This document shows, in pieces, positions 43,231 through 51,493 of a stretch of 64,000 nucleotides of DNA. This DNA is from CAWIHA01 sp963835855. Lineage in GTDB: Bacteria > Acidobacteriota > Terriglobia > Bryobacterales > Bryobacteraceae. The translations under genes were made by a program, and so were the position numbers. The stretch covers positions 1 to 64,000 of the forward strand of contig CAWIHA010000003.1 in the NCBI GenBank assembly GCA_963835855.1, written 5' to 3'. The notes below the pieces were generated by a model. It saw nothing but the letters and a program-made list of their open reading frames with translations, was not told the DNA's origin and did not search any database. Position 1 is the stretch's first letter. Each line of letters starts with the position of its first letter.

Positions 43231-43368
43231 GTGTTCTACTCTGGAGACCCTTTCGCAGCCGGCGCCCCGCAGCACGACGATATGACGCTGGTGGTTATGA
43301 GCAGAACCCGCCGAGCGGCACGCCTGGCTGCCGCCAGGCGCAGGGCTCGTTTGTCAGAGGAAACTTAG
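43231..43368 (+). pseudogene. Remnant of a PP2C/SpoIIE-type phosphatase C-terminus
   Basis: The frame reads VFYSGDPFAAGAPQHDDMTL then VVMSRTR. The motif APQHDDMTLVV is the C-terminal metal-binding end of RsbU/SpoIIE phosphatases. The rest of the domain is absent upstream, where repeat sequence and mutY lie, and the tail runs into basic low-complexity residues. It is a broken 3' piece. The remaining 43174-43230 and 43369-43468 hold nothing recognisable. Confidence 0.5.
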
Positions 43369-43487
43369 CGGTGACGGTGCCACCGGATGCTGAACAGCAC
43401 AAGCCCGGCTGCGAGCCGAGCTTACTGCCCGGTCTCTGGACTAATACATCTGGTCGCCTTTCGCCAAGGGCTCACGCCTGAGCCTAC

Positions 43488-43503
43488 AACGCATCTCATA
43501 AAT
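43488..43503 (+). repeat. IS left terminal inverted repeat
   Basis: AACGCATCTCATAAAT, an exact inverted match to 44313-44328. The transposase stop codon (43498-43496) lies inside it. Confidence 0.85.
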
Positions 43504-44280
43504 GCCTCAGGAGGATGAGGGCGCAACCGAGATGGATCATGCCGAGGAAGTTTTCCGGGGAGTGCTCCCATCTCACGACCAGCCGGCGGAAATGCTGAAG
43601 CCAGGCAAACAACCGTTCGATCTTCCAACGGCGGCGGTAGCGGCGGAGTGTCCGGCCATCCTGCGTGCGGCGTTTTCGGCCGCGGTTGTGTGGCGCAATC
43701 ATCTCCACACCCGTCTCCGCCAGTTCGCGATCGAGCCGGTCCGAGTCGTAGGCGTTGTCCCCAATGAGGCGCCACAGAGGTTCGGCCACGATGCTCTCGG
43801 CGAGCGTCCGTTGCACCAGCGTCACTTCGTGCGGAGTAGCGCTTTCCGCGCAAACGGCGACAGGAAGACCAGCGTCGTCTGCCACTGCCATGATCTTGGT
43901 CCCCTTGCCCCGCTTGGTTTTCCCGACACCAGCGCCCCCCTTTTTGCGGGAACGAAAGTCCCGTCGATGAAGGCCTCCCGGAGATCGAACCTGCCGCGGA
44001 CCCGCAGGTCTTCGGCGAGAGCCTGCAGCACGCCCCGCAGGACGCCCGAGGGGACCCAGTGTTGGAAACGGCGATGACAGGTCTGATAGGGCGGATAGCG
44101 TTCCGGCAAATCCGCCCAAGCGGCGCCGGTGCGCAAGATGTACAGGACTCCGTTCAGGACTTCGCGCCGGTCCCGCCAGGGACGGCCACGGCCGTCGTTC
44201 CGGCGCTTGGGTTCGCGAATCAGCGGGTCCAGCAACGCCCACTGGGCATCGGTCAGGTCTCGGGGGTGGTGGTGGGGCAC
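43496..44280 (-). CDS. IS5-family transposase, two frames joined by -1 frameshift
   Basis: This DDE transposase has about 261 residues when the two frames are joined. The first frame (from ATG 44280) has the helix-turn-helix start HHHPRDLTDAQWALLDPLI and GRPWRDRREVLNGVLYILRT, up to the first catalytic Asp in EAFIDGTFVPAK. The second frame has KKGGAGVGKTKRGKGTKIMA, the second Asp in LIGDNAYDSDRLD and the catalytic Glu in YRRRWKIERLFAWLQHFRRL. The switch point is the A5G6 run at 43935-43945 on the minus strand (GCA-AAA-AGG to AAG-GGG). This fits programmed -1 slippage. The element looks intact and possibly active. Confidence 0.88.
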
Positions 44281-44312
44281 CTTTCAGAATAAAACATAAT
44301 CGCGCAGAAATG

Positions 44313-44328
44313 ATTTATGAGATGCGTT
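44313..44328 (-). repeat. IS right terminal inverted repeat
   Basis: Reverse complement of the left terminal repeat, 16 of 16 bases. It lies 33 bases upstream of the transposase start codon. Confidence 0.85.
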
Positions 44329-46258
44329 CTAGTCTGTACCGCCTCCTGCTTCGTCGGCAGCCGCCGCCGCTCCAGCGTTCAAGATCGCCTCGTTAAGGGT
44401 CACGGCCTTTTCCAAGCTCTTGAGCGGCCCGTCTAGGTCGACCTGGGTTGCGCCTCTGAAGTACTGCGCCTTCGTGCGGACCAAGCCGCCGTACATCTGG
44501 CGCGAAAGAAGCCGAGGACCGAAGGCGTTAAGGAGGAGCTCGAAGACGCCTGTCTCTTTGCGCGGCCGTCAGGTCCGCGTGTTCGTGGTCGCGCACTTCA
44601 TCTGTCATGGCGATGCAGTCCAAAAAGAGGTCCTCCGGCTTCAATTTCGAGCTAGCGACGAGTGCAATGGCAGTGCTGCCCCTCGGTCCGCCGTGCACGT
44701 AAACGTCCGGATTGGGCGCGCGAACCTCTCTATAGCAGTCCTCGCGGTAGCACTGAAGCAGAACAGTATTTTCCTCAAGAAACTGCCACAGTTGCATCGC
44801 CCTGGGGGTTATCGAGTACAGCATCGTATCTTCTTTCGATTGCCACAATAGCCCTCGTCGAGCCATCCAGCCTATCGCGTACTCGAAGTGATCGTGGATC
44901 CCCGCATAACCCGGAAATAAATCTTCCAAACGCTCCAGCAGCTCTTTAAGATCGAGAACGTAACCACCGAACTTCCTCCCGTCGCCTTGGGTCTGAGCGC
45001 TGTAGTACCGCACGATGTAAGACACCGCCAGATCCGACGCCGGACGTTGCGTGTTATGTAATAGATTCGCTACGAGAACCTCCTCGTTGTCGAAATACAT
45101 GTCGTATCTCGGCATTGCGAGTGCCTTAATCATAGCTGCGTCGTTCGTCGCGTAGTCAAATTCCTCTAGCCGGAAAGCCGCTTGAGGGTTGGCATCCTTC
45201 TGAAACCACTTTCTGTTCTGAAGCATCCGAAGAAACCATCTAAGAGATTCTCGAACGTTGTAGTTGGCTAAACGGACGATCTCCTCACCGAACCCGTGGC
45301 GCACCTCGCGGCTCAGATTTTTCAGGATATCGAACGACCGCGCCCACTCAGCGCTGTTGCCGATGAGCATGAGGTCCTGCTTGGTTTGGGCCGTTTGAAA
45401 CCGCACGTCGAATAACCGGTATAGGTCGACAGGCATATCGAAAAGAATCTCGTCGAATGCGTATGCTGTGGACGTTTGTTCTCTGCAAAGAACCCTGTAC
45501 GTATCAGGGCGCATGACGATTAGGAGTGAGAGGCGGTACCTACGGTTTAGATTGTTTTGCAAGCACTTATAGGTGTGAAGCATCTCTGCGACGGCTTGCG
45601 CCTGAAGCGAGCTTGGCAGTGACTCAATGTCGTCGAGAACCAACACAAGGTGCTCAATTTCAGTAACATGCAGAGCGGCGAGCTTTAGCCACTCGAGAGC
45701 GTAGGCGCGCCGGTCCGCCTTGCGGAGAGCGTCCGCGCGGTCCATAACGGTGGCGTCAGTAGGCATCTCCGGGCGGAAGAGGAGATCCTGGCGGTTTTCG
45801 TTGATGAAATCTGCCATTGCCTCTGGCGTGATGCCGGCACTCGCCTCGGGGCCTATAGCGGCAGCGGCTCCCTCAATCGCCGAACACAACCATTTGTGCC
45901 AGATCTCATCGGAGGTGATCAGCGTGGGATTGCATGCTAGACGAATCAGGTAGGCGCGTCGGCTCCGGTCAAATTCCGATTTGTCGCCTTTGCACACGTG
46001 ATTTAGGACCGTGGACTTGCCGATGCCCGTGTGCCCAATAAAAAAACGAATCACGTCTGTCGTGTTTTTGAACAGAATATACTCTAGCTCAGGTTCGAGT
46101 GTTGGATTTTCAACGTACCACTCGTCAAACTCCTGCCTTTCGTGGCCAGGGTTTGTGCTGTTCAGAAGCACGTCAAAAATGCGGCGGAACCTCTTGTATA
46201 GATCGGAGTACCCAGCCTGAGTGGCTGGATTTGATTCCGTGTTGATTTTATGGCGCAT
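44329..46258 (-). CDS. Large P-loop ATPase of unknown function, frameshifted near its 3' end
   Basis: This unrecognised protein has about 642 residues after removal of one extra base near 44560. ATG 46258 (MRHKINTES) has GGAGAGG upstream. Visible motifs are Walker A FFIGHTGIGKSTVLNHV (about residue 75), Walker B LVLVLDDIESLPSS (about 205), a sensor-like LLIVMRPDTY and winged-helix-like segments near DLKELLERLEDLFPGYAG. After the break the C-terminus continues ETGVFELLLNAFGPRLLSRQ and ends in an Ala/Gly-rich tail at TAG 44331-44329. The architecture recalls KAP/STAND-type ATPases used in signalling or phage defence, but no family is confirmed. Local GC is clearly below the neighbours, and an IS abuts its end, which suggests transfer. 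Confidence 0.75.
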
Positions 46259-46270
46259 TTTCCTCTCCAA

Positions 46271-46777
46271 GCCGGAATTTACACCTGGGTCTCCCGGAGC
46301 CGATCAGTATACACCAAACCGCCTCTGCTCATGCTCGAGTTGTTGGGATTGTCCCTTCCGAGCGCGTAATGGTACCGCCCGATCGACTGTCCGGGCCTCC
46401 GCACGCACACGAGAACCGGGAACCTGCCTATTTTCAACGGCCGTCTCGACACCTCTCCGCCCCTGCCTCCTTTCTGTCAAGATATTGGCCTTCCCGTGCC
46501 GGCCCTTACCCTGCCGGTACGGGCAACGCCTCCATCCGCCGCACCATGCTTGCGAACAGCCGTCGCGCGACCCGTGATCCTTGGAAGTCCACCTTCAGCG
46601 AGGTGTTGAACGAGGGCTGAAACGGCTCATTTTGTTTGTCACCCACTGGGTGCTGCCCCCCAGATCGTCTTCACCGCGTTGAAACCAGCATGAATAAAGG
46701 CGTCCGATGATGTCAGGGGTATGAAGTAAGTCGCCGAAAGTGGAAATCCAGACTAAGAACATTCCTCAGGCGCCTGG
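46271..46777. other. Gene-poor stretch of about 500 bases
   Basis: No convincing gene was found. A TATACT -10-like box for the ATPase gene lies at 46311-46306. The remainder holds only short frames with atypical composition and may be debris of earlier insertions. Confidence 0.4.
46306..46311 (-). promoter_or_regulatory. Candidate -10 box for the P-loop ATPase gene
   Basis: TATACT on the minus strand, 47 bases before ATG 46258. No good -35 lies 17 bases upstream, so assignment is tentative. Confidence 0.3.
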
Positions 46778-48142
46778 CTAGGCCTTGGCCGGCTGCGCAT
46801 TGTTCGGCGCGAAGCGCTTGATGAAGTTGGTGTCGAAATCGCCGCGCAGAAAATCCGGGTCCGCGAGGATGCGCTCATGGAGAGGGATGCTTGTGTAAAT
46901 GCCCTCCACCACGAACATATCGAGCGCGCGCTTCATGCGGACGATGGCTTCGGCGCGGTCGCGGCCGTAAGCAATGAGCTTGGCGACGAGTGAGTCGTAA
47001 TACGGCGGAATGGCGCCATCCGTGTAAGCCGCAGTATCCACGCGGATGCCGGCGCCGCCGGGCAGGTTGAGCCCGGTGATACGGCCGGGGCAGGGAGCGA
47101 AGGTCTCAGGGTGCTCGGCATTGATGCGGCACTCGATGGCGTGGCCGCGCGTTTGGACGGGGCGAGTGAGGATTTCGGCAAGCGGCAGGCCGGCCGCGAT
47201 GAGGATCTGACTCTTGACGAGGTCGATGCCAGTGACGCATTCGGTGACGGGATGCTCGACCTGGATGCGTGCGTTCACCTCGATGAAGTAAAGCCGGCCG
47301 CGCTCGTCCATGATGAACTCGACAGTGCCTGCGTTGACATAGCCGACCGAGCGCAGGGCCTCTGTCAGGGCCTCGGAGACCTGGACACGCATCTTGGGCC
47401 GGAGCGCGGGCGAGGGCGCCTCTTCGAGCAACTTCTGGTGACGGCGCTGGATGGTACACTCGCGCTCGCCGAGCACCTCGACATCGCCGTGCTGGTCGGC
47501 GAGCACCTGGAACTCGATGTGGCGCGCCGATTCGACGAACTTCTCCAGATACACATCGGCGCAATCGAAGCTGGCGTGGGCCTCCTGCTGCGCCTGCACG
47601 AAGTTTGAGGCGAGCTCCTCGGGGCTACGGACGATCCGCATGCCGCGGCCGCCCCCGCCGGCGGAAGCTTTGAGGATGACCGGATAGCCGATTTTGGAAG
47701 CGATCGCAACCGCATCTTCGGAACTCTTCACGATGCCATCGGAACCCGGGAGGACCGGAACGCCGGCGTCTTTCATGGCAGCGCGCGCTCTCTCCTTGAG
47801 ACCCATCAGGCGAATGACCTCGGGCGGCGGGCCGATGAAGCGAATGCCGGAGAGCTCGCAGACCTCGGCAAAGCCCGCGTTCTCACTGAGGAATCCGTAG
47901 CCGGGGTGGATGGCTTCGGCGTCGGTAATCTCGGCGGCGCTGATGACCGCGGGGATGTCCAGGTAACTGAGGCTGCTCTTAGCCGGGCCGATGCAGATCG
48001 CCTCGTCGGCGAAACGCACGTGGAGGCTATGGCGGTCCGCTTCCGAGTAGACGGCGACGGTGGAGATGCCCAGGTCCTTGCAGGCGCAGATGACGCGCAG
48101 GGCAATCTCTCCGCGATTGGCGATGAGGATTTTTTCAAACAT
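46778..48142 (-). CDS. accC: Acetyl-CoA carboxylase, biotin carboxylase subunit
   Basis: It carboxylates biotin on AccB using ATP and bicarbonate, the first half-reaction of malonyl-CoA formation. The 454-residue ATP-grasp protein starts MFEKILIANRGEIALRVI. Visible are HPGYGFLSENAGFAEVCE, the glycine-rich ATP lid ASAGGGGRGMRIV (about residue 165), the biotin-site block EEAPSPALRP and FIEVNARIQVEHPVTECVTG. In the last, the usual MNxR is NARIQVEH. It follows accB by 12 bases and probably ends the operon. Confidence 0.96.
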   Translation of the reverse strand: MFEKILIANRGEIALRVICACKDLGISTVAVYSEADRHSLHVRFADEAICIGPAKSSLSYLDIPAVISAAEITDAEAIHPGYGFLSENAGFAEVCELSGIRFIGPPPEVIRLMGLKERARAAMKDAGVPVLPGSDGIVKSSEDAVAIASKIGYPVILKASAGGGGRGMRIVRSPEELASNFVQAQQEAHASFDCADVYLEKFVESARHIEFQVLADQHGDVEVLGERECTIQRRHQKLLEEAPSPALRPKMRVQVSEALTEALRSVGYVNAGTVEFIMDERGRLYFIEVNARIQVEHPVTECVTGIDLVKSQILIAAGLPLAEILTRPVQTRGHAIECRINAEHPETFAPCPGRITGLNLPGGAGIRVDTAAYTDGAIPPYYDSLVAKLIAYGRDRAEAIVRMKRALDMFVVEGIYTSIPLHERILADPDFLRGDFDTNFIKRFAPNNAQPAKA

Positions 48143-48154
48143 ATGGCGAAGGGC

Positions 48155-48657
48155 TCAGGCCGTCCGGATGGCGAATAAGGCTTCGCCGTATTCGACGGGC
48201 TGGGCGTTCGTCACGAATTTGGCGACGATGGCGCCGGTGATCTCGGCTTCAATCTCGTTCATGAGTTTCATGGATTCGATAATGCAGAGAACATCGCCAG
48301 GCTTGACGGAGTCTCCAATCCGAACGAACGGGGGCGCCTCGGGCGAAGGCGCTTCGTAAAAGGTGCCGACAATGGGGGATTTTACGGTGACCACGCTGGG
48401 GTCGCTGAGTGGATCGGGGGAAGCAACGGCGCCGGCGGAACTTTTTGCGTCGCAGCCGGGTTGTTTGCCGAGGCCGCATCATCCGATTGGGCGGATTCCG
48501 GAACGGCAGCGTGAGGGCGCGCAGGCGCGGTGAACTCCTGCACGTGGCGGACTGCGCGGCGGATACGCACGCGATTGTCGCCGCGCTGAACCTCCAGCTC
48601 GGCGATGCCGGTTTCGGTGACTACGCTTATCAATTCGCGAATTTCTTCCAAAGTCAT
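48155..48657 (-). CDS. accB: Acetyl-CoA carboxylase biotin carboxyl carrier protein, frameshifted
   Basis: It carries biotin between AccC and the carboxyltransferase. The restored length is 167 residues. ATG 48657 gives MTLEEIRELISVVTETGIAE, the typical AccB N-terminus, then a Pro/Ala-rich linker. The biotinyl domain contains SPIVGTFYEAPSPEAPPFV and the biotinylation motif CIIESMKLMNEIEAE. The two frames meet at the C-run near 48416-48420, where one missing base restores a continuous protein, the classic position for a homopolymer sequencing error. It lies between pepP and accC. Confidence 0.88.
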
Positions 48658-48679
48658 TTTGAGACCAGAACAGGAACGG

Positions 48680-49774
48680 CTATAAAACAAACAACTGCTT
48701 CGGCGTAGGCGTCAGGACATCGCAGCCGGACGGCGTGACTACGACGGTGTCCTCGATGCGAATGCCGCCCCAGCCTTCGAGGTAGACACCGGGTTCGATG
48801 GTGATTACCATGCCTGCGGCGAGCCGGGTTTTCTCCCGCTTTCCAATACGAGGCGGCTCATGAATCTCCAAGCCGAGCCCGTGGCCGGTGGAGTGAACAA
48901 ATGCCTTCTCCAATTGGCTGGCCCGTAAGACGCGGCGCGCGGCCCGATCCACCTGTTCGGCGCGGATACCCGCCCGGACGGCGGCGATAGCCGCAAGCTG
49001 GGCTTCGAGGACGGCCTCATAGAGGCGCCGGATCCTGCGCACCGGCCGGCCAAGGAAAGCCATTCGCGTCATGTCACTGGCGTACCCATCCTGGGTTGCG
49101 CCCATGTCTATTAATAGTAACTGATTGGTTTCTAGCGCGTTGGAGGTGGGTTGGGCGTGGGGCCAGGCGGTGCGGGGGCCGGAGGCGACAATGGTATCGA
49201 AAGCCGGTTTTTCCGCGCCCAGCAGGCGCATTTGGTACTCGAGCTCGGCGGCTAGGCCGGACTCGCGCAGGCCAGGACGGACGCGGGACAGGACGATCTC
49301 GAAGGCCCGGGAGTTGGTGAGCACCGAGCGGCGGATCAGCGCAATTTCGCGCTCCGACTTCACCATACGCTCCATTTCGACGATACCGGCAAGCGGGTGG
49401 AGCGAGGCGCCCAGTGGGAGACTCTCCTTGAGCGCCTCATAGGACTCGTACGGCAATCGGCCCTTTTCGAAGCCGAGGCGGCGAAACTTCTTGCGGGCGG
49501 CGACCTTCATGAGTGCAGGAAACAGCGAACCGCGGACGACCCGCACACGGCAATCGGACTCCTGAGCCGCCTGGATTTCATAGCGCGGATCGGTAAAAAG
49601 GAGCGCTCCGGCGGGTCCAAGCAGCAGGAGACCGTTGCTGCCGGTAAAGCCAGTCAAATAACGGATGTTGGGGCCGGCGGAGACAATGAGGGCGTCGAGT
49701 CTCCTCCGGCCGAGCTGGGTGACGAGCCGGATGCGACGGCTGTTGCCTGCATTGAGCTGGTCAGCCGAAATCAT
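48680..49774 (-). CDS. M24 family Xaa-Pro aminopeptidase
   Basis: It cleaves N-terminal residues before proline. The 364-residue protein has an N-terminal creatinase-like domain (LDALIVSAGPNIRYLTGFTG) and a C-terminal pita-bread fold. All five metal ligands are visible: Asp in LLIDMGATQDG, Asp in YASDMTRMAF, His in HSTGHGLGLEIHEPP, Glu in VITIEPGVY and Glu in GIRIEDTVVV. Its ATG overlaps the qor stop as ATGA, and accB begins 22 bases after its stop. This pepP-accB-accC order is common in Gram-positive bacteria and acidobacteria. Confidence 0.93.
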   Translation of the reverse strand: MISADQLNAGNSRRIRLVTQLGRRRLDALIVSAGPNIRYLTGFTGSNGLLLLGPAGALLFTDPRYEIQAAQESDCRVRVVRGSLFPALMKVAARKKFRRLGFEKGRLPYESYEALKESLPLGASLHPLAGIVEMERMVKSEREIALIRRSVLTNSRAFEIVLSRVRPGLRESGLAAELEYQMRLLGAEKPAFDTIVASGPRTAWPHAQPTSNALETNQLLLIDMGATQDGYASDMTRMAFLGRPVRRIRRLYEAVLEAQLAAIAAVRAGIRAEQVDRAARRVLRASQLEKAFVHSTGHGLGLEIHEPPRIGKREKTRLAAGMVITIEPGVYLEGWGGIRIEDTVVVTPSGCDVLTPTPKQLFVL

Positions 49775-50742
49775 TCGGGAACGAGGAGCAGCTTACCGCT
49801 GGTACTGCGGGCTTCCAGGTCACGATGAGCCTGTGACGCCTCGGCGAGCGGGTAGATCTTGTCGATGTGGACCTTCAACTGGCCAGCGGCGATCCAGCCG
49901 AGCACGTCATCGGCGCGCCAGAGGAGTTCCAGACGGGTGGCCAGGTAATGGGCCAGGTTGGGTCGCGTGAGGAAAAGCGAGCCGGTTTGACTCAGCAGGA
50001 GCGGATCAATGGGCGCCACGGCCCCGCTGGATTGGCCAAATAGCACCATCATGCCGCGCGGGCGGAGGCAAACAAGGCTCTTCATGAACGTGGCGGCGCC
50101 GACGGAGTCGTAGACAACATCGACGCCCCGGCCGTCGGTGAGGCGTTTGATCTCCGGCTCAAAGTCCTGCCGGGTGTAAAAGATGACCGCATCGCCGCCG
50201 GCCTCCAGGACAAGATCGGCCTTGGCCTGGGTAGAGACGGTGCCAAAAACACGCGCGCCGCACATCTTGGCCATTTGCACGAGCAACAGCCCGACACCGC
50301 CAGCGGCAGCATGCACCAGGGCGGTGTCACCCTCCTTCAGCGGAAAGGTTGAGCGCGTGAGGTAATGGGCGGTCATGCCTTGCAGCATCGCCGCAGCGGC
50401 GGTCTGGAAATCGATTCCGTCCGGCAACCTGACAAGGAGATTCGAGGGGACCGCGGCATATTCGGCGTAGGCGCCGCGCGACGTGGCATAGGCGACGCGA
50501 TCGCCGGGCGCCACTTCGCGCACATCCGGTCCGACGGCCTCGACGGTGCCGGCTGCCTCTTGGCCGACGATAAAGGGAGGCACGGCCCTGTACAGGCCAG
50601 TCCGATAGTAGATATCGATGAAATTCACCCCGGCCGCAGCGATTTTGACGAGCGCCTGCCCAGGCTCCGGAGGGGGAATCGGAACCTCTTGGTATTGCAA
50701 CTGCTCGGCGCCGCCGCAGGTGTAGACGACAATCGCCTTCAT
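49771..50742 (-). CDS. qor: NADPH:quinone oxidoreductase (zeta-crystallin/QOR family)
   Basis: This medium-chain dehydrogenase/reductase without zinc has 323 residues from ATG 50742 (MKAIVVYTCGGAEQLQYQEV). It shows GVNFIDIYYRTGLY (about residue 43), VGQEAAGTVEAVGPDV, the cofactor motif HAAAGGVGLLLVQMAK (about residue 147) and FGQSSGAVAPIDPLLL. The zinc-binding cysteines of alcohol dehydrogenases are absent. It may reduce quinones or act as an alkenal reductase. It is coupled to pepP by a 4-base overlap. Confidence 0.9.
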   Translation of the reverse strand: MKAIVVYTCGGAEQLQYQEVPIPPPEPGQALVKIAAAGVNFIDIYYRTGLYRAVPPFIVGQEAAGTVEAVGPDVREVAPGDRVAYATSRGAYAEYAAVPSNLLVRLPDGIDFQTAAAAMLQGMTAHYLTRSTFPLKEGDTALVHAAAGGVGLLLVQMAKMCGARVFGTVSTQAKADLVLEAGGDAVIFYTRQDFEPEIKRLTDGRGVDVVYDSVGAATFMKSLVCLRPRGMMVLFGQSSGAVAPIDPLLLSQTGSLFLTRPNLAHYLATRLELLWRADDVLGWIAAGQLKVHIDKIYPLAEASQAHRDLEARSTSGKLLLVPE

Positions 50743-50863
50743 GGGCACTCTACTATGTACCACAAGTGACCGGTAGCTGGTGACCCGCGGGTAGTGGAAG
50801 ACAGATCAGGCCGCCGGACCGGGCCGCTTTCAGCGCGTAGTTCGTGGCGTATGGATCGTTGGG

Positions 50864-51487
50864 TTATGACGTGCGGAAGAGGAGGTTGAAGGCGCGGCGG
50901 AGGTGGGCCACGGCGGCATAGAGCAGAAGGTACGCCAGGGTAATGGGAAACAGGGCGAGCCGGGCGAAGCCGCGGATTGCGCCGGGTCCAGCCAAACCGC
51001 TGCGGTGGAGCGCGAAGCGGACCATGATTTGCCATTGGCTGTAATCGAGCCAGAAGAAGTCGCCGTTTTCATTGGCGACAAACACTTTTGCCGGCACGCG
51101 CGCGACGACAGCCCATTTCCACTTCGTCATGATCGGTTCGCCGGAACAGATGATGCCGAGAACCGGATAGCGCCGACGCGACAGCTCGGAATATAAGCGT
51201 CTGCGCCCGGCGCGGCCGCGATAATCGGAGACCCGGAAAACGGCGAGGGGTTGCGGAGTGCCGGATATAAGCTGCGGAGCGCCGGCCGTCGGGCCTGGGG
51301 CGGTTGTCGGCTGCGGCGAAAAGCCTTCGGGAAGGCCGGGATAGCAAGTGATAAGGTCGATCGGAAGCTGCTGGCCGTAAAGGCCGCGCAAGACCGCTAG
51401 CAGCTTTTCGCAAACGCTCCGGGAGCCGCTCTCGACCAGCAGCACGCGGCCGGGCTGAGGGATACGGCGGCGGAAGAAGTCGCGCAC
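50864..51487 (-). CDS. Hypothetical protein with C-terminal membrane segment
   Basis: This 207-residue protein was not confidently identified. The N-terminal half has a Rossmann-like start (GRVLLVESGSRSVCEKLLAV) and LPIDLITCYPGLPEGF, reminiscent of glycosyltransferase-like or ADP-heptose-related acidobacterial proteins. The middle is Pro/Gly-rich. The C-terminal part has one or two hydrophobic segments (FARLALFPITLAYLLLYAAV) followed by a basic tail. It starts 6 bases after cimA on the same strand, so it is probably co-transcribed. Confidence 0.6.
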   Translation of the reverse strand: MRDFFRRRIPQPGRVLLVESGSRSVCEKLLAVLRGLYGQQLPIDLITCYPGLPEGFSPQPTTAPGPTAGAPQLISGTPQPLAVFRVSDYRGRAGRRRLYSELSRRRYPVLGIICSGEPIMTKWKWAVVARVPAKVFVANENGDFFWLDYSQWQIMVRFALHRSGLAGPGAIRGFARLALFPITLAYLLLYAAVAHLRRAFNLLFRTS

Positions 51488-51493
51488 AGGGAC

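Larger units (their letters stand above)
43487..44329 (-). mobile_element. IS5-family insertion sequence (IS427-like group)
   Basis: This element of about 843 bases has perfect 16-base terminal inverted repeats, AACGCATCTCATAAAT at 43488-43503 and its complement at 44313-44328. It carries one transposase expressed through a -1 frameshift, typical of the IS427 group. Flanking bases are CTA-C on the left and C-TAG on the right, compatible with a short TA/CTA target duplication. A perfect hairpin, GGCTCA-CGCC-TGAGCC (43469-43484), sits 2-3 bases outside the left end. The right end abuts the stop codon of the P-loop ATPase gene. Confidence 0.85.

Noticed and set aside
43822..44280. Transposase as a pseudogene because of two frames
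   Set aside because: The frame change occurs at a classical A5G6 slippery run and both halves carry all DDE residues, so programmed frameshifting explains it better than decay.
46369..46620. An 83-residue frame right of the P-loop ATPase
   Set aside because: No motif, no ribosome-binding site and implausible composition; left as unassigned intergenic DNA.
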